From contig DCFS01000304.1 of the NCBI GenBank assembly GCA_002319875.1, forward strand, positions 1,075 to 30,326: a stretch of 29,252 nt of DNA, given 5' to 3'. This DNA is from Treponema sp. UBA1798. Lineage in GTDB: Bacteria > Spirochaetota > Spirochaetia > Treponematales > Treponemataceae. Each line of letters begins with the position of its first letter. Position 1 is the stretch's first letter. Below are positions 7,212-16,413 of the stretch, one piece after another. The notes below the pieces were generated by a model. It was not told the origin of the DNA. It did no database searches and saw only the letters and a list, made by a program, of their open reading frames with translations. Made by a program: the position numbers and the translations under genes.

Positions 7212-9326
7212 TCAGACTTTGAACTGATCAATCTGACTACCAATATTCTGTATAGATGTGTTGACCCGGTCCGCAATTTCCTTGAGCGTCTTTCCTGTTT
7301 CGTTGATTTTTCTTGCACCGACACTCATTTCTGATACACTGTCCTTCATGCTGCCCGTAGCTTCCTGAAGATTCTTTACTTCGTCAAGTATTGCCTTGTT
7401 TCCGGCGGACATTTCAGACGATGCCGTTCTTACTTCCGTGGTACTGTCGTTCATTGAATGCAGTGTTTCTGTAATCTGTTTTGAACCTTCCTTTTGTTCT
7501 TCCATTGCGTTCTTTATCTGGCGGACCAGTTCATCGGTATTTCTTATCCCTTCCGCAACTGAATTGAATGCTCTGCTGGACTCTGTAGATGCTGTAACAA
7601 CACTATTTATTGATTCTTTTATCTTGTTCAGCTGTGTGCCTATTGTTTTTGACTGAGCTGACGATGTTTCTGAAAGTTTGCGGATTTCATCTGCAACAAC
7701 GCTGAATCCTTTTCCTGCTTCTCCCGCATGGGCTGCTTCAATGGCTGCGTTCATTGCAAGAAGATTTGTCTGGTTTGCGATGCTCGCAATTGCAGTATTT
7801 GCCTCCTGGAGCATTTCTGATTCTTTTTCTATCTGATTGATCCGCCCGTTTACATCCAGCTGCTTTGCCGCTCCGTCGCGTGCATTTTGTGCAAGTGCGG
7901 TGAATGAGTCTGCCATTTTTTCTACGGAGGTGTTGACGGAATTGATATTACCGATCATTTCTTCAATCGCTGCTGATGCCTGCGTGACCCCTGCGGCCTG
8001 CGATTCTATCATGCGTTCAAGCGAACCGATATTTGAAGCGATCTCGTTCACCGCACCTGCTGTTTCTTCTACGCCGGCAGACTGATTTGCAATGTGCCCG
8101 TTTACCGTCTCTATATCTGCCAGAATCTGCGTAATTGCTGAGGCTGTATCCTGCGTTCCCGCATGAAGATCTTCACCGATTGTTGCAAGTGATTCTTTTG
8201 ACTGTTTAAGTTCCCTGATGATCATCTGTAGTTTTTCTGCAAATTTGTTGAAACCTGAGACAACTGCACCGATTTCATTATTTGAATTGACTTCTATACG
8301 CCTTGTAAGGTCTGCATTGCCGGATGCTATGTCCGTTACCGTCTTTTCAACAATTCCCAGAGGCCTGAGCGCGCGGTATATGATCAACCCGCTTGTCAAA
8401 AGCAGCACGACAAGAATGATAGCTGCCGTAAAAGCCATAGTTCTGGTTAGCTCATTAGACGTACGGTAGACCTGAACCTGTGAAACGGCAAACGCAAAGC
8501 TCCATGATGTTCCGGCTACCGGTGCGTATACAACACAGACTGTATTTCCCTTCAGGTCTTTTACCCATGCCATATTATTTTTGCCTGTAGCCATTTGTTG
8601 TGCAAGCTCTTTTAAATCCTTGTTTTCTTCTTTAAGATCGGTCAGGAAGTTCTTATTCATTACGAGAGTACTGTCCTGATGCGCTACAACTGTTCCGTCT
8701 TTTGCCAGTATCCAGGCATATCCGGTTTCGCCTAGTTTGATGCTGCTTGTCGTTTTCTGGATTGTAGTCAAAGGAACAACACCGGCAAAAATACCGATCG
8801 TTTTTCCGCCTGATTTTACCGCTTTTGCAACGTGAATAATCGGATTTCCTGTAAATTTTGATATGACAGGATTACCGATGAATTCGTCCGCTCCGCCTTT
8901 TATAATTGCTGTGTAATAGTCCCGGTCTGTCGCGAACGCTGTCGAACCATTGTCTGCATAGGCAGTTCCGTCCGGTCCGCAGAAAAGGGCATAGTCAAAA
9001 TCTTTACCGCGGATATCTGGATGGGATGTGAGCCAATGTATGATCTGCGTTTTGTCCCCCGTTTTGACAACCTCGGCAGTCATATACGGGGTCAATTCGT
9101 TCATGTATTCGTTCAGTCTGTTTGAGAGGGCAAGCGAATATGCGGCTGTTATCTCTTGACAGTCTTCTATATAACTATGTTCAATTGACTTCTTTGTCTT
9201 GTATGAAACGAAAAGGACCTGCAAAATGTTAAGGCCTAGAATAAAAATTCCGAGCGTTATAACAAAAAAGCCGACCAAGTGCCCTTTCTTTTTGCCTTCG
9301 GGGCCGGAAACGTTGTTTTTCAGCAT
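7212..9326 (-). CDS. Methyl-accepting chemotaxis protein with periplasmic dCache domain
   Basis: The 704-aa transmembrane receptor has TM1 at about 17-41, a periplasmic double-Cache region at about 42-295, TM2 at about 296-318, a HAMP region at about 319-372 and a long signalling coiled coil. The highly conserved hairpin tip for CheA/CheW contact is seen at about 515-550 (IANQTNLLAMNAAIEAAHAG, then FSVVADEIRKLSE). The Cache domain contains RDYYTAI and NPIIHVAKAV, typical of dCache_1; the ligand cannot be named. The C-terminus (QIDQFKV) lacks a CheR-tethering pentapeptide. AGGATGGAG precedes the ATG. It is followed after 17 bp by the EAL gene. Confidence 0.95.
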   Translation of the reverse strand: MLKNNVSGPEGKKKGHLVGFFVITLGIFILGLNILQVLFVSYKTKKSIEHSYIEDCQEITAAYSLALSNRLNEYMNELTPYMTAEVVKTGDKTQIIHWLTSHPDIRGKDFDYALFCGPDGTAYADNGSTAFATDRDYYTAIIKGGADEFIGNPVISKFTGNPIIHVAKAVKSGGKTIGIFAGVVPLTTIQKTTSSIKLGETGYAWILAKDGTVVAHQDSTLVMNKNFLTDLKEENKDLKELAQQMATGKNNMAWVKDLKGNTVCVVYAPVAGTSWSFAFAVSQVQVYRTSNELTRTMAFTAAIILVVLLLTSGLIIYRALRPLGIVEKTVTDIASGNADLTRRIEVNSNNEIGAVVSGFNKFAEKLQMIIRELKQSKESLATIGEDLHAGTQDTASAITQILADIETVNGHIANQSAGVEETAGAVNEIASNIGSLERMIESQAAGVTQASAAIEEMIGNINSVNTSVEKMADSFTALAQNARDGAAKQLDVNGRINQIEKESEMLQEANTAIASIANQTNLLAMNAAIEAAHAGEAGKGFSVVADEIRKLSETSSAQSKTIGTQLNKIKESINSVVTASTESSRAFNSVAEGIRNTDELVRQIKNAMEEQKEGSKQITETLHSMNDSTTEVRTASSEMSAGNKAILDEVKNLQEATGSMKDSVSEMSVGARKINETGKTLKEIADRVNTSIQNIGSQIDQFKV

Positions 9327-9459
9327 GACTCCATCCTAAATATATATGAAATTCAATTGAAATAATACATACTGTTAGAATCAGAGAAGTTATCCTTTAA
9401 TTTCCGAGAATAAAACAGACCGTTGTTGTTCGTTCCTGTTTATTTTTTCAGTACATATT

Positions 9460-9549
9460 ATATTGCAATTGTGATATATATCAGTATACTCCAAAAGAAT
9501 AAAAACGCAATAAGCATATAACTAACGTATTAATATTGCAGTTGTGATA
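9460..9549. repeat. 17-bp direct repeat pair upstream of the XRE regulator
   Basis: ATATTGCAATTGTGATA (9460-9476) recurs as ATATTGCAGTTGTGATA (9533-9549), one mismatch in 17. The copies are 73 bp apart, about seven helical turns. The first runs into the 12-bp palindrome TGATATATATCA (9472-9483). The second overlaps the likely promoter of the XRE gene. They may be operator sites, possibly for autoregulation. The 233-bp gap between the receptor and XRE genes is otherwise AT-rich without a gene. Confidence 0.5.
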
Positions 9550-9551
9550 AT
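9543..9551 (+). promoter_or_regulatory. Predicted extended -10 promoter of the XRE gene
   Basis: TGTGATAAT fits an extended -10 element (TGn plus GATAAT). Start +1 would fall about 9558, only two nucleotides before the ATG at 9560, so the message would be nearly leaderless. No Shine-Dalgarno sequence is visible. No good -35 box is seen. Confidence 0.35.
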
Positions 9552-9559
9552 GATATAAT

Positions 9560-9904
9560 ATGAGTTTTTGGAGTAATGTTGAACAGGAATGCAGATATAA
9601 AGGCATTAGTCGAAAAGAACTGGCTGCGGCAGCTCATTTTTCTGTCAATACTATTTCGACTGGACTAAAACGGAACGGGATGCCCACAGCCGATTTAGCT
9701 TTGCGGATTTCAAAAGTGCTTGGCACGTCTCTTGAAAATCTTCTTGAAAATAGAGAATTAACTATATCAAAGGAAGATGTTTCAGATATTCACGAAAAAC
9801 AGAAACTGCTTTTGAGATATCTGCCTTATATTGAAAAACTTGAACGCATGCCGCCTGAGATGGCGAAAGCGCTTCTTGTGGTTATAGACAATATCAGTAT
9901 ATAA
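9560..9904 (+). CDS. Small XRE-family helix-turn-helix regulator
   Basis: The 114-aa protein has a Cro/C1-type helix-turn-helix at about 10-65. It is visible as ISRKELAAAAHFSVNTIS, then the recognition and closing helices ending in LRISKVLGTSLENLL. A short helical tail at about 75-112 (LLRYLPYIEKLERMPPEMAKALL) may mediate dimerisation. The MSFW start resembles a family of small regulators in Treponema. No ribosome binding site is visible before the ATG. It diverges from the chemoreceptor gene and lies 66 bp before the SulP gene on the same strand. Targets are unknown. Confidence 0.82.
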   Translation: MSFWSNVEQECRYKGISRKELAAAAHFSVNTISTGLKRNGMPTADLALRISKVLGTSLENLLENRELTISKEDVSDIHEKQKLLLRYLPYIEKLERMPPEMAKALLVVIDNISI

Positions 9905-9970
9905 AGAGCCTGTCCGGGGTAATTAAAAAATATTGCATAAACACAGGAAAAGGTTCATTATAAACCCCTT

Positions 9971-11647
9971 ATGCTGCAACCGGAACTTATATTATCGCTG
10001 AAAAAGTATTCTATGAAGGTATTCCTGCGTGATTTGTCTGCAGGTATTATTGTAGGAATTGTCGCGCTGCCTCTGGCCATTGCATTTGCCATTGCAAGCG
10101 GAGTAGGGCCTGAACGTGGTATTTTTACCGCTATTACAGCGGGTTTCATCATTTCTGCGCTTGGTGGAAGCAAAGTTCAGATTGGCGGGCCGACCGGCGC
10201 GTTTGTTGTTATTGTGTACGGTATTATACAGGAGTCAGGTTATCCGGGGCTGATGACCGCAACAATTATGGCAGGCATACTGCTGATTCTTCTTGGTGCG
10301 TTCAAGCTTGGCGGACTCATAAAGTTTATTCCATATACTATCATTACGGGGTTTACGGCAGGCATTGCGGTTACTATTTTTACCACGCAGATAGGTGATT
10401 TTCTGGGACTGACAACAGGAAAAATGCCCGGTGATTTTGCGGGTAAAATTATGATGTACGGTAAATCGGTCAGCACGATCAACTGGTATGCTTTTGCGGT
10501 GGCTGCGCTGTCTCTTGCTGTTATCTTTCTGTGGCCGCGCGTTACAAAAAGAATTCCCGGTTCTCTTGTGGTTATTATTCTTGCAACTGCTGCAACGCTT
10601 ATTATCGGCCGGTTTACCAGCCTCAGGCTTGATACTATCGGCAGCCGTTACGGTTCTATACCTTCTACGCTTCCGGCACCGCAGCTCCCTTCGTTCAGTA
10701 TAGAAACAATTACCCGGCTTTTTCCCTCTGCTGTTTCAATTGCGGTACTTGCGGCTATTGAGTCGCTGCTTAGCGCTGTCGTTGCAGATGGAATGATCGG
10801 AGCAAAGCACGATTCAAATATGGAACTTATTGCGCAGGGGATTGCAAATATTGTAAGTCCTTTGTTCGGCGGTATTCCTGCTACGGGCGCCATCGCGCGT
10901 ACTGCAACGAACATCAAGAACGGCGGACGCACTCCTGTCGCCGGCATGATCCATGCGCTTACGCTGCTTCTGATTATGCTGTTCCTGGGGCGTTTTGCTG
11001 TCTATATCCCTATGGCAGCCCTTGCCGCCGTGCTTGTTTCGGTTTCATGGAACATGGCGGGAATCCCGTCCGTAAAGTCGCTGCTCAAGGGGCAGAAGTC
11101 CGATATCGCCGTTCTTTCAGTCACATTCCTGCTTACTGTCTTTATTGATCTGACTGTCGCAATCGGAGTGGGCCTGATTTTTGCTGCATTTTTCTTTATT
11201 AAGAAAATGATAGACGTTTCAGAGATACGGACGTGCGGAGCCGTTTCCGGCGGGCTTGGCGTAACACAGGAGACGGCGGATGACGTATTCGTCGTTCCTT
11301 CCGGCGTTCTTGTGTACGAAATTGAAGGTCCTCTTTTTTTTGGTACCGTGCGCAAATTCGAACTTGCCGTTGAGCAGGCGGAAGTGTCGTATAAAGTGCT
11401 TGTTCTGCGCATGCGCAATATGATTTATCTCGATGCCGGCGGGATGCAGGCGCTTCTTCAGCTCAAAAACGCCTGCGACCGAAAACACATCACAATCATT
11501 CTGGCGGGCATTCACACGCAGCCGTATATGCTGCTTGAAAAAACCGGACTGGCGGAAAAGCTTAACCGTGAAAATATATTTGACAACACAAAAGATGCGC
11601 TGGCTCATGCGCAGAATGTGGCTGCAGAAAAAATTCGCAGAATGTAG
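9971..11647 (+). CDS. SulP-family anion transporter with STAS domain
   Basis: The 558-aa membrane protein belongs to the SulP (SLC26-like) family, which moves sulfate, bicarbonate or dicarboxylates by proton or sodium symport or anion exchange. The signature region GIIVGIVALPLAIAFAIASG is followed by GGPTGAFVV and about a dozen hydrophobic segments to residue about 410. A cytoplasmic STAS domain at about 430-550 has the conserved loop as YLDAGGMQAL. The substrate cannot be assigned from sequence alone. The start at 9971 has only a distant AGGAAAAGG; an ATG 14 codons later is possible. It may be cotranscribed with the XRE gene. Confidence 0.9.
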   Translation: MLQPELILSLKKYSMKVFLRDLSAGIIVGIVALPLAIAFAIASGVGPERGIFTAITAGFIISALGGSKVQIGGPTGAFVVIVYGIIQESGYPGLMTATIMAGILLILLGAFKLGGLIKFIPYTIITGFTAGIAVTIFTTQIGDFLGLTTGKMPGDFAGKIMMYGKSVSTINWYAFAVAALSLAVIFLWPRVTKRIPGSLVVIILATAATLIIGRFTSLRLDTIGSRYGSIPSTLPAPQLPSFSIETITRLFPSAVSIAVLAAIESLLSAVVADGMIGAKHDSNMELIAQGIANIVSPLFGGIPATGAIARTATNIKNGGRTPVAGMIHALTLLLIMLFLGRFAVYIPMAALAAVLVSVSWNMAGIPSVKSLLKGQKSDIAVLSVTFLLTVFIDLTVAIGVGLIFAAFFFIKKMIDVSEIRTCGAVSGGLGVTQETADDVFVVPSGVLVYEIEGPLFFGTVRKFELAVEQAEVSYKVLVLRMRNMIYLDAGGMQALLQLKNACDRKHITIILAGIHTQPYMLLEKTGLAEKLNRENIFDNTKDALAHAQNVAAEKIRRM

Positions 11648-11653
11648 AAAGTA

Positions 11654-12048
11654 TTACCCTGCTTTTTCGATCCGGCTGCATATGTAGCCAAAAATAATTT
11701 TTCCGTCTGTTTCAAATATGATGCTGTCTGCTTCGGGTTGAACAGTCATTGTTCGTACTGCAAGAACGTCGCGGCAGTATCCGCCGTATGTGCGGTCAAA
11801 CGTAAGCGTATGCGCAGTAAAGCTGTATGAAAGCATAACGCAATGAGTATCATCAGCTGTAAATTTTATTTTAATATTTCCGGACATTCCCACATTTGTC
11901 CGGGTTTTCCTCTGCTTTCGTCAATTGTGGACACGAATTTCCATTGTTCAAGATTCTTTGGCTGGAGATTAATTTACCGGATAACCCCGGATCCGATGAA
12001 CATGACCGTAAGATTGCGCACTCCATTTGTTCATGATATTCTGGAAAC
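11654..12048 (-). pseudogene. Decayed GH32 (sucrose/fructan hydrolase) gene remnant
   Basis: On the minus strand two adjacent frames together recall glycoside hydrolase family 32. One frame (about 11866-11985) reads NLEQWKFVSTIDESRGKPGQ and then MWECPE (11878-11895), the GH32 ECP motif that carries the acid/base glutamate. It hits stops on both sides. The next frame (11654-11893) reads TLTFDRTYGG and later DSIIFETDGKIIFGY, like the GH32 C-terminal beta-sandwich. Farther upstream only traces such as MFIGSG remain. About 390 bp survive of a gene normally near 1.4 kb, with stops, a frameshift and at least one large internal deletion. This explains the 400-bp stretch before the sensor kinase. Family assignment is from motif reading only. 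Confidence 0.7.
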
Positions 12049-13863
12049 GTGAAACAGAAATCGATGGTTCAAGGTCATATTATTTTTTTCCTTCTTTGCG
12101 TTGCGGTACCCGTCAGTGCCTGTCTGGCAGTCTTCAGTATGATTTTCCGCGGGGAAATGTTAAAAACAGCAGAGAATCAGATATATGTTACCGTCGAACA
12201 GTCGGCAGCTAACATAAACGCAGAATATGAAAACATGGCTGTTATGCTTTCTTCGCTTGTTCATGATACTTCGCTCATGACTGATTCGATCACATACAGT
12301 AATGCGCCTGCGGTGCAGGATAAGTATAAGGCCAGCAGCAGAATTGATAAAATTATTGAAAAAATATTTCTTACGACGAATTTGAAAGGTTCTATTTACC
12401 TTGTGTTAAAGGATACGAATAATACCGTTTATGTGAACCGGAATTTTCAGACGCTTTCTATGGATAACAGCGAGGTTGCCGGAATTGCAGAATCTGTTCC
12501 CGATACTGTTGACAGGGTCCGCGCTGTTGATAAAGTCTACTGTGAGCAGAACATTACTAAAACCCGTCCTGTTGTTATGTTCGTTGCAAAGCCGCCCGTG
12601 GACAGAGGATACGTTACCGGTATAAAAACAGTCGCCGTTGCGTTTGCGTCGTCTTCATTGTATGACTTTCTTTTTACACCGGTAACTGATGATGCAAACA
12701 GCGGAGGAATTAAATATATAGTTGACAGTGCCGGAAAAATTCTGATTTCTTCTGATGCGGGCATGGAAAACGCAAATTGGAATCATGAAAAGGAATTGCT
12801 GGGTAAGAAGTATCTTGTGCTTGAACAGAGTATAACGCTGTCTGACTGGAAAATATGCAGCGCCATTCCGGTAAAATCAATTACCGGACGTGTAGAATTT
12901 ATTTTTCGTACAATGCTCATCATTCTTCTGCTTATTATCAGTTTATTTATTATTTATAATATTCATTTTTTTCAGGCAGAACTGCTGCCGCTGCAAAAAG
13001 TAATAGCGAATATGGACCGGGTTGCACAGGGTGATTTTTCTGTCAGATTATCGCAGGATAAAGTAAAAGAATTTACGTCACTGGCCGATTCTTTTAATTC
13101 CATGACGCTGCAGCTTGATGGACTTACGAAGCAGATTAAGGATGAACAGCGGGAACGACTGCGCAGCGAAATAAAAGCGCTCCGGTTCCAGCTTAATCCC
13201 CATTTTGTCTGCAATACGCTTAATACAATCCGGTTAATGTCGCTTATGTCTAAGAACGAATCAATTACGAAAATGACGACAGCATTCATGGCAATTATGG
13301 ACGATAATCTGCGAGACGACAACTCTTTTAATAATCTGGAACATGAATTGAAAAATCTTGATAATTATATTTATCTGATGCAGGTGCGGTACGGCAGAAT
13401 ATTTGACTATTATTGCACTGTTTCTGATGAACTGAAGAAATATTCTGTTCCGTCAATGATACTTCAGCCGATTGTAGAGAACTCTATTATTCACGGGATC
13501 AGAGGAATTCCCCGCAGCGGTATAATAACGGTTTCTGCAGAATTAGTAAAACTTTCAGAAGTGAACCCTGTGTATACTGGTACAGATGACGTTCTCCAGA
13601 TAGAGGTTTCAGACAACGGATGCGGTATGACTGGCGAAGTGCTGGAACATATTTTTGAAAAAGAACAGAACAGCCGGCGCGGGCTTAATCATATAGGGAT
13701 TAAGGCTGTTTATAACAGGATAAAGCTTCTTTTTGGTTCATTGTATACGATGCGGATATCAAGTTATCCGGGTGAGGGAACTGTCGTTACAATTTTTATT
13801 CCTGCAGAAATCTTTGCACAATCTGACGAAGGATACCGCTATGATGCGAATAGTAATAGTTGA
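12049..13863 (+). CDS. YesM/LytS-type membrane sensor histidine kinase
   Basis: The 604-aa kinase has TM1 at about 10-32, an extracytoplasmic sensor region at about 33-284, TM2 at about 286-306, HAMP at about 307-360, a His_kinase domain with LNPHFVCNTLN (phospho-acceptor His385) and an HATPase region. The latter shows ILQPIVENSIIHG (N box, Asn478) and VSDNGCGM (G box). This is the class paired with AraC-type regulators in carbohydrate uptake loci. The GTG start at 12049 has weak TGGA upstream; ATG 12064 is an alternative. Its 3' end overlaps the response regulator by 23 nt, so the pair is translationally coupled. Confidence 0.92.
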   Translation: MKQKSMVQGHIIFFLLCVAVPVSACLAVFSMIFRGEMLKTAENQIYVTVEQSAANINAEYENMAVMLSSLVHDTSLMTDSITYSNAPAVQDKYKASSRIDKIIEKIFLTTNLKGSIYLVLKDTNNTVYVNRNFQTLSMDNSEVAGIAESVPDTVDRVRAVDKVYCEQNITKTRPVVMFVAKPPVDRGYVTGIKTVAVAFASSSLYDFLFTPVTDDANSGGIKYIVDSAGKILISSDAGMENANWNHEKELLGKKYLVLEQSITLSDWKICSAIPVKSITGRVEFIFRTMLIILLLIISLFIIYNIHFFQAELLPLQKVIANMDRVAQGDFSVRLSQDKVKEFTSLADSFNSMTLQLDGLTKQIKDEQRERLRSEIKALRFQLNPHFVCNTLNTIRLMSLMSKNESITKMTTAFMAIMDDNLRDDNSFNNLEHELKNLDNYIYLMQVRYGRIFDYYCTVSDELKKYSVPSMILQPIVENSIIHGIRGIPRSGIITVSAELVKLSEVNPVYTGTDDVLQIEVSDNGCGMTGEVLEHIFEKEQNSRRGLNHIGIKAVYNRIKLLFGSLYTMRISSYPGEGTVVTIFIPAEIFAQSDEGYRYDANSNS

Positions 13864-15010
13864 TGATGAACCGCTTGTAGTCATTTCTATACGGACGCTT
13901 ATTGAAAAGCTTGGCAGTGAATACACCGTCAGCAGCTGCTGCGCAAACGGGAAGGAAGCGCTTGACTATGTTACAGCTCATCAGGAAGTTGATCTGGTGA
14001 TTACCGATGTAGACATGCCTGTAATGGGCGGTATCGATCTTGCTGAATCATTGAACAGGCAGGGCAGCAGATGTTCGCTTCTTTTCCTGAGTGCGTACAG
14101 TGATTTTACGTACGTCCGCGATGCGTTTCACTTTGGAGCAGACGATTATATTTTAAAAACAGAACTTGACAGTAAAAAACTGGAATCTGTTTTTACTAAA
14201 ATCATAGATAAACGGAAAAAGGAAGGTTTTGATACGCCTGACGTTGTGCTGGATGATGTTGAAGAAAAACGGATAAGTTTTTTTCACAGCATTCTTGAGC
14301 CTGAAGCAGCAGTTTGTTCTGAAAAGCTGTCTGAGATGTATGAAGCATGTAATTTCAGACAAAAATATCCGTTCTATATTATGATACTCCGTCCCGGTGA
14401 CGTTTCCGACGTGATGCAGCGGTACGGTTCGTCGCTTCCCGATTTTATCAGAAATACCGAAAGTCTTCTGCGGCAGTTTGCTATGCCGTACAGCGGTGAC
14501 GTTTCGGGTATTGATTACGATTTATACTGTTGTATTGCAGATAATCAGGAGGATCAGGAGAATGTCTATGCCCATTTTTATGACAGTGCATGGACCTATT
14601 TTGAAACGGGATTTGAAAAAAGAATCAGCGGACGTATAGATTCCTTTAACGTGTTTATTGGAGAATACAGATCTGTTGTTGAAAATTTTCTTTTATGCAG
14701 CCGCCCTGTTGTCCGTGCAAAGCGGTATATACAGGAACATTACCGGGATAAAGGGCTTGATCTGCAGACGATTGCAAATTATGCGGGAATTTCAAAGAAT
14801 CATCTGAGCAATCTGTTTTCAAAAGAAACGGGGGACACTGTCGTAGAATTCCTTTCCAGAACACGGATAATGGCTGCAAAAAAAATGCTTATGGAAACTG
14901 ACTGCAGGACGTTTGAAGCTGCGGACAGAACAGGTTTTTCAAACGTAGAAGTATTCTGCCGTGTGTTTAAAAAGATAACAGGGACAAATCCTGGTAAAAT
15001 CCGTCAATAA
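13841..15010 (+). CDS. YesN-type response regulator with AraC DNA-binding domain
   Basis: The 389-aa protein has an N-terminal receiver: acidic pocket VDDE (7-10), phospho-acceptor Asp56 in ITDVDMP, Ser84 and Lys106. A poorly conserved middle region follows. The C-terminal AraC-type double helix-turn-helix at about 290-388 reads LQTIANYAGISKNHLSNLFS and later TGFSNVEVFCRVFKKITGTNP. The frame is open from 13733. ATG 13841 (or 13844) is chosen because AAGGA lies 7 nt upstream and the receiver starts there. It is the cognate partner of the overlapping kinase and probably activates the transporter genes directly downstream. Confidence 0.93.
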   Translation: MMRIVIVDDEPLVVISIRTLIEKLGSEYTVSSCCANGKEALDYVTAHQEVDLVITDVDMPVMGGIDLAESLNRQGSRCSLLFLSAYSDFTYVRDAFHFGADDYILKTELDSKKLESVFTKIIDKRKKEGFDTPDVVLDDVEEKRISFFHSILEPEAAVCSEKLSEMYEACNFRQKYPFYIMILRPGDVSDVMQRYGSSLPDFIRNTESLLRQFAMPYSGDVSGIDYDLYCCIADNQEDQENVYAHFYDSAWTYFETGFEKRISGRIDSFNVFIGEYRSVVENFLLCSRPVVRAKRYIQEHYRDKGLDLQTIANYAGISKNHLSNLFSKETGDTVVEFLSRTRIMAAKKMLMETDCRTFEAADRTGFSNVEVFCRVFKKITGTNPGKIRQ

Positions 15011-15026
15011 ATCATAAAAAGCGTCA

Positions 15027-15055
15027 TTTACACCTCAGAAAAATGCCCTCATACT
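15027..15055 (+). promoter_or_regulatory. Possible promoter of the sugar transporter operon
   Basis: TTTACA (15027-15032), 17 bp and CATACT (15050-15055) form a moderate sigma-70-type match between the regulator and the binding-protein gene. A suboptimal promoter would suit activation by the AraC-type regulator. No clear operator repeat was found in this 86-bp gap. Confidence 0.4.
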
Positions 15056-15096
15056 GAAGATGTATAAAAAATAAGAATTTTTCAGGAGGTTGTATA

Positions 15097-16401
15097 ATGC
15101 TGAAAAGAGGCGTAATGATCGCAGTTTGTTCCGTACTTACTGCAGGAATGGTTTTTGCATGGGGATCAAAGAAAGCAGCCGGTAAATCCGGAGGAAAAAT
15201 TGTCATAAAGATGGGAGACAATCTTCCCGACAGAAAGAACGGAATGGGTGCTGTTGTTGAAACGATTAACGAGGAATTCAAGAAAACTCATCCTGACGTT
15301 GAGTTTGTAACGGAAAGCTATCAGGACCAGCCGTGGCAGGAAAAAGTAAAGATTTATGCTACTGCAAACCAGCTTCCCAACGTTATGAAATACTGGTCGT
15401 TCCCCGGCATGATGAGGCCGCTTGTTGATGCCGGAATGCTGATGCCGCTCAACAAAAATGATTTTACGCAGTATAAGTTTATGCCGGGTTCTCTTGAAGG
15501 GAACGAATACGACGGCAAACTGTATGGTATTCCGATGAGCGCCGATATGTGGGTCATATATGTTAATACCGATCTTTTCAAGAAAGCGGGAATTCCTGTA
15601 CCTTCTTCATGGGAAGATATTATTAAGGCTGCTCCGAAATTCAAACAGATGGGTATTACTCCCGTTGTAACAGACGGAAAAGAAGGATGGCCGCTTTGCG
15701 AACTGTATGATTCAATCCTGCAGCGTATTAACGGAAACTTCGGACATGTTAAGTCTGCTCTTGACAACCGCACAGAGAAAATGACACAGCCTGATTTTGT
15801 TAATGCTGCCGATTACATTCAGAAACTTGTAAAGTCCGGTGTCTTTAACGACAATCTTACGACGTCCGACTACGGCGATGCCCGCAACATGTTTGGTCAG
15901 GAACGTGCTGCAATGTACATGATGGGCTCATGGGAAATGGGACTTGCCACAGACCAGGCTTTCTCAGAACATTTCCGCCAGTCGATTGATGTTATTCCGT
16001 TCCCTGTTATTGAGGGCGGAAAAGGCAAGGCAACAGATACACTTGCATGGTATGGTGGAAACTTTATCATAAGTTCAAATACAAAGAATAAACAAGTTGT
16101 GACAGAATATATGAAGCTGCTTGCAAAGAACTTCGGACAGATCTGCTGGAATACGAAAGCCAGTTTCCCGTGTGTGTCTGTAACTCCGGGCGCGAATGAT
16201 ACTGTCGTTGCAAAGAAACTGCTTGCTATTGCCGCAAATTCAACTTCTACAAGCGGTACTCCGTCTCTTGATCGTCTTGACAGTGTTTATAAGGAAGACG
16301 AACAGGAACAGATGCGCCAGCTTTGTGCCCTCATGATTACGCCGGAACAGTTTGCAAAAACGCTTGATGCTTCAGCGCAGCGTGCATTTGATACAAAATA
16401 A
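15097..16401 (+). CDS. ABC transporter extracellular sugar-binding protein
   Basis: The 434-aa protein is a family 1 (MalE/UgpB-like) carbohydrate-binding protein. A signal peptide covers residues 1-21 (positive MLKR, hydrophobic core, cleavage near VFA/W). The body shows binding-protein landmarks: KIVIKMGDN, DGKLYGIPMSADMWVIYVNT, LFKKAGIPVPSSWED and AMYMMGSWEM. No lipobox cysteine is seen at the cleavage site, so periplasmic release rather than lipid anchoring is suggested. AGGAGG lies 8 nt before the ATG, a very strong translation start. It is followed by a perfect hairpin and then two permease genes. The substrate is probably an oligosaccharide; the neighbouring GH32 remnant hints at sucrose or fructans. 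Confidence 0.92.
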   Translation: MLKRGVMIAVCSVLTAGMVFAWGSKKAAGKSGGKIVIKMGDNLPDRKNGMGAVVETINEEFKKTHPDVEFVTESYQDQPWQEKVKIYATANQLPNVMKYWSFPGMMRPLVDAGMLMPLNKNDFTQYKFMPGSLEGNEYDGKLYGIPMSADMWVIYVNTDLFKKAGIPVPSSWEDIIKAAPKFKQMGITPVVTDGKEGWPLCELYDSILQRINGNFGHVKSALDNRTEKMTQPDFVNAADYIQKLVKSGVFNDNLTTSDYGDARNMFGQERAAMYMMGSWEMGLATDQAFSEHFRQSIDVIPFPVIEGGKGKATDTLAWYGGNFIISSNTKNKQVVTEYMKLLAKNFGQICWNTKASFPCVSVTPGANDTVVAKKLLAIAANSTSTSGTPSLDRLDSVYKEDEQEQMRQLCALMITPEQFAKTLDASAQRAFDTK

Positions 16402-16413
16402 TTTCTGACAATG

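Noticed and set aside
9554..9559. TATAAT immediately before the XRE ATG as the promoter
   Set aside because: It would place the transcript start inside the coding region, after the ATG. The TGTGATAAT element upstream fits better.
11843..12052. 69-codon plus-strand ORF before the sensor kinase
   Set aside because: The stretch is better explained by the GH32 remnant on the opposite strand; no ribosome binding site or family pattern.
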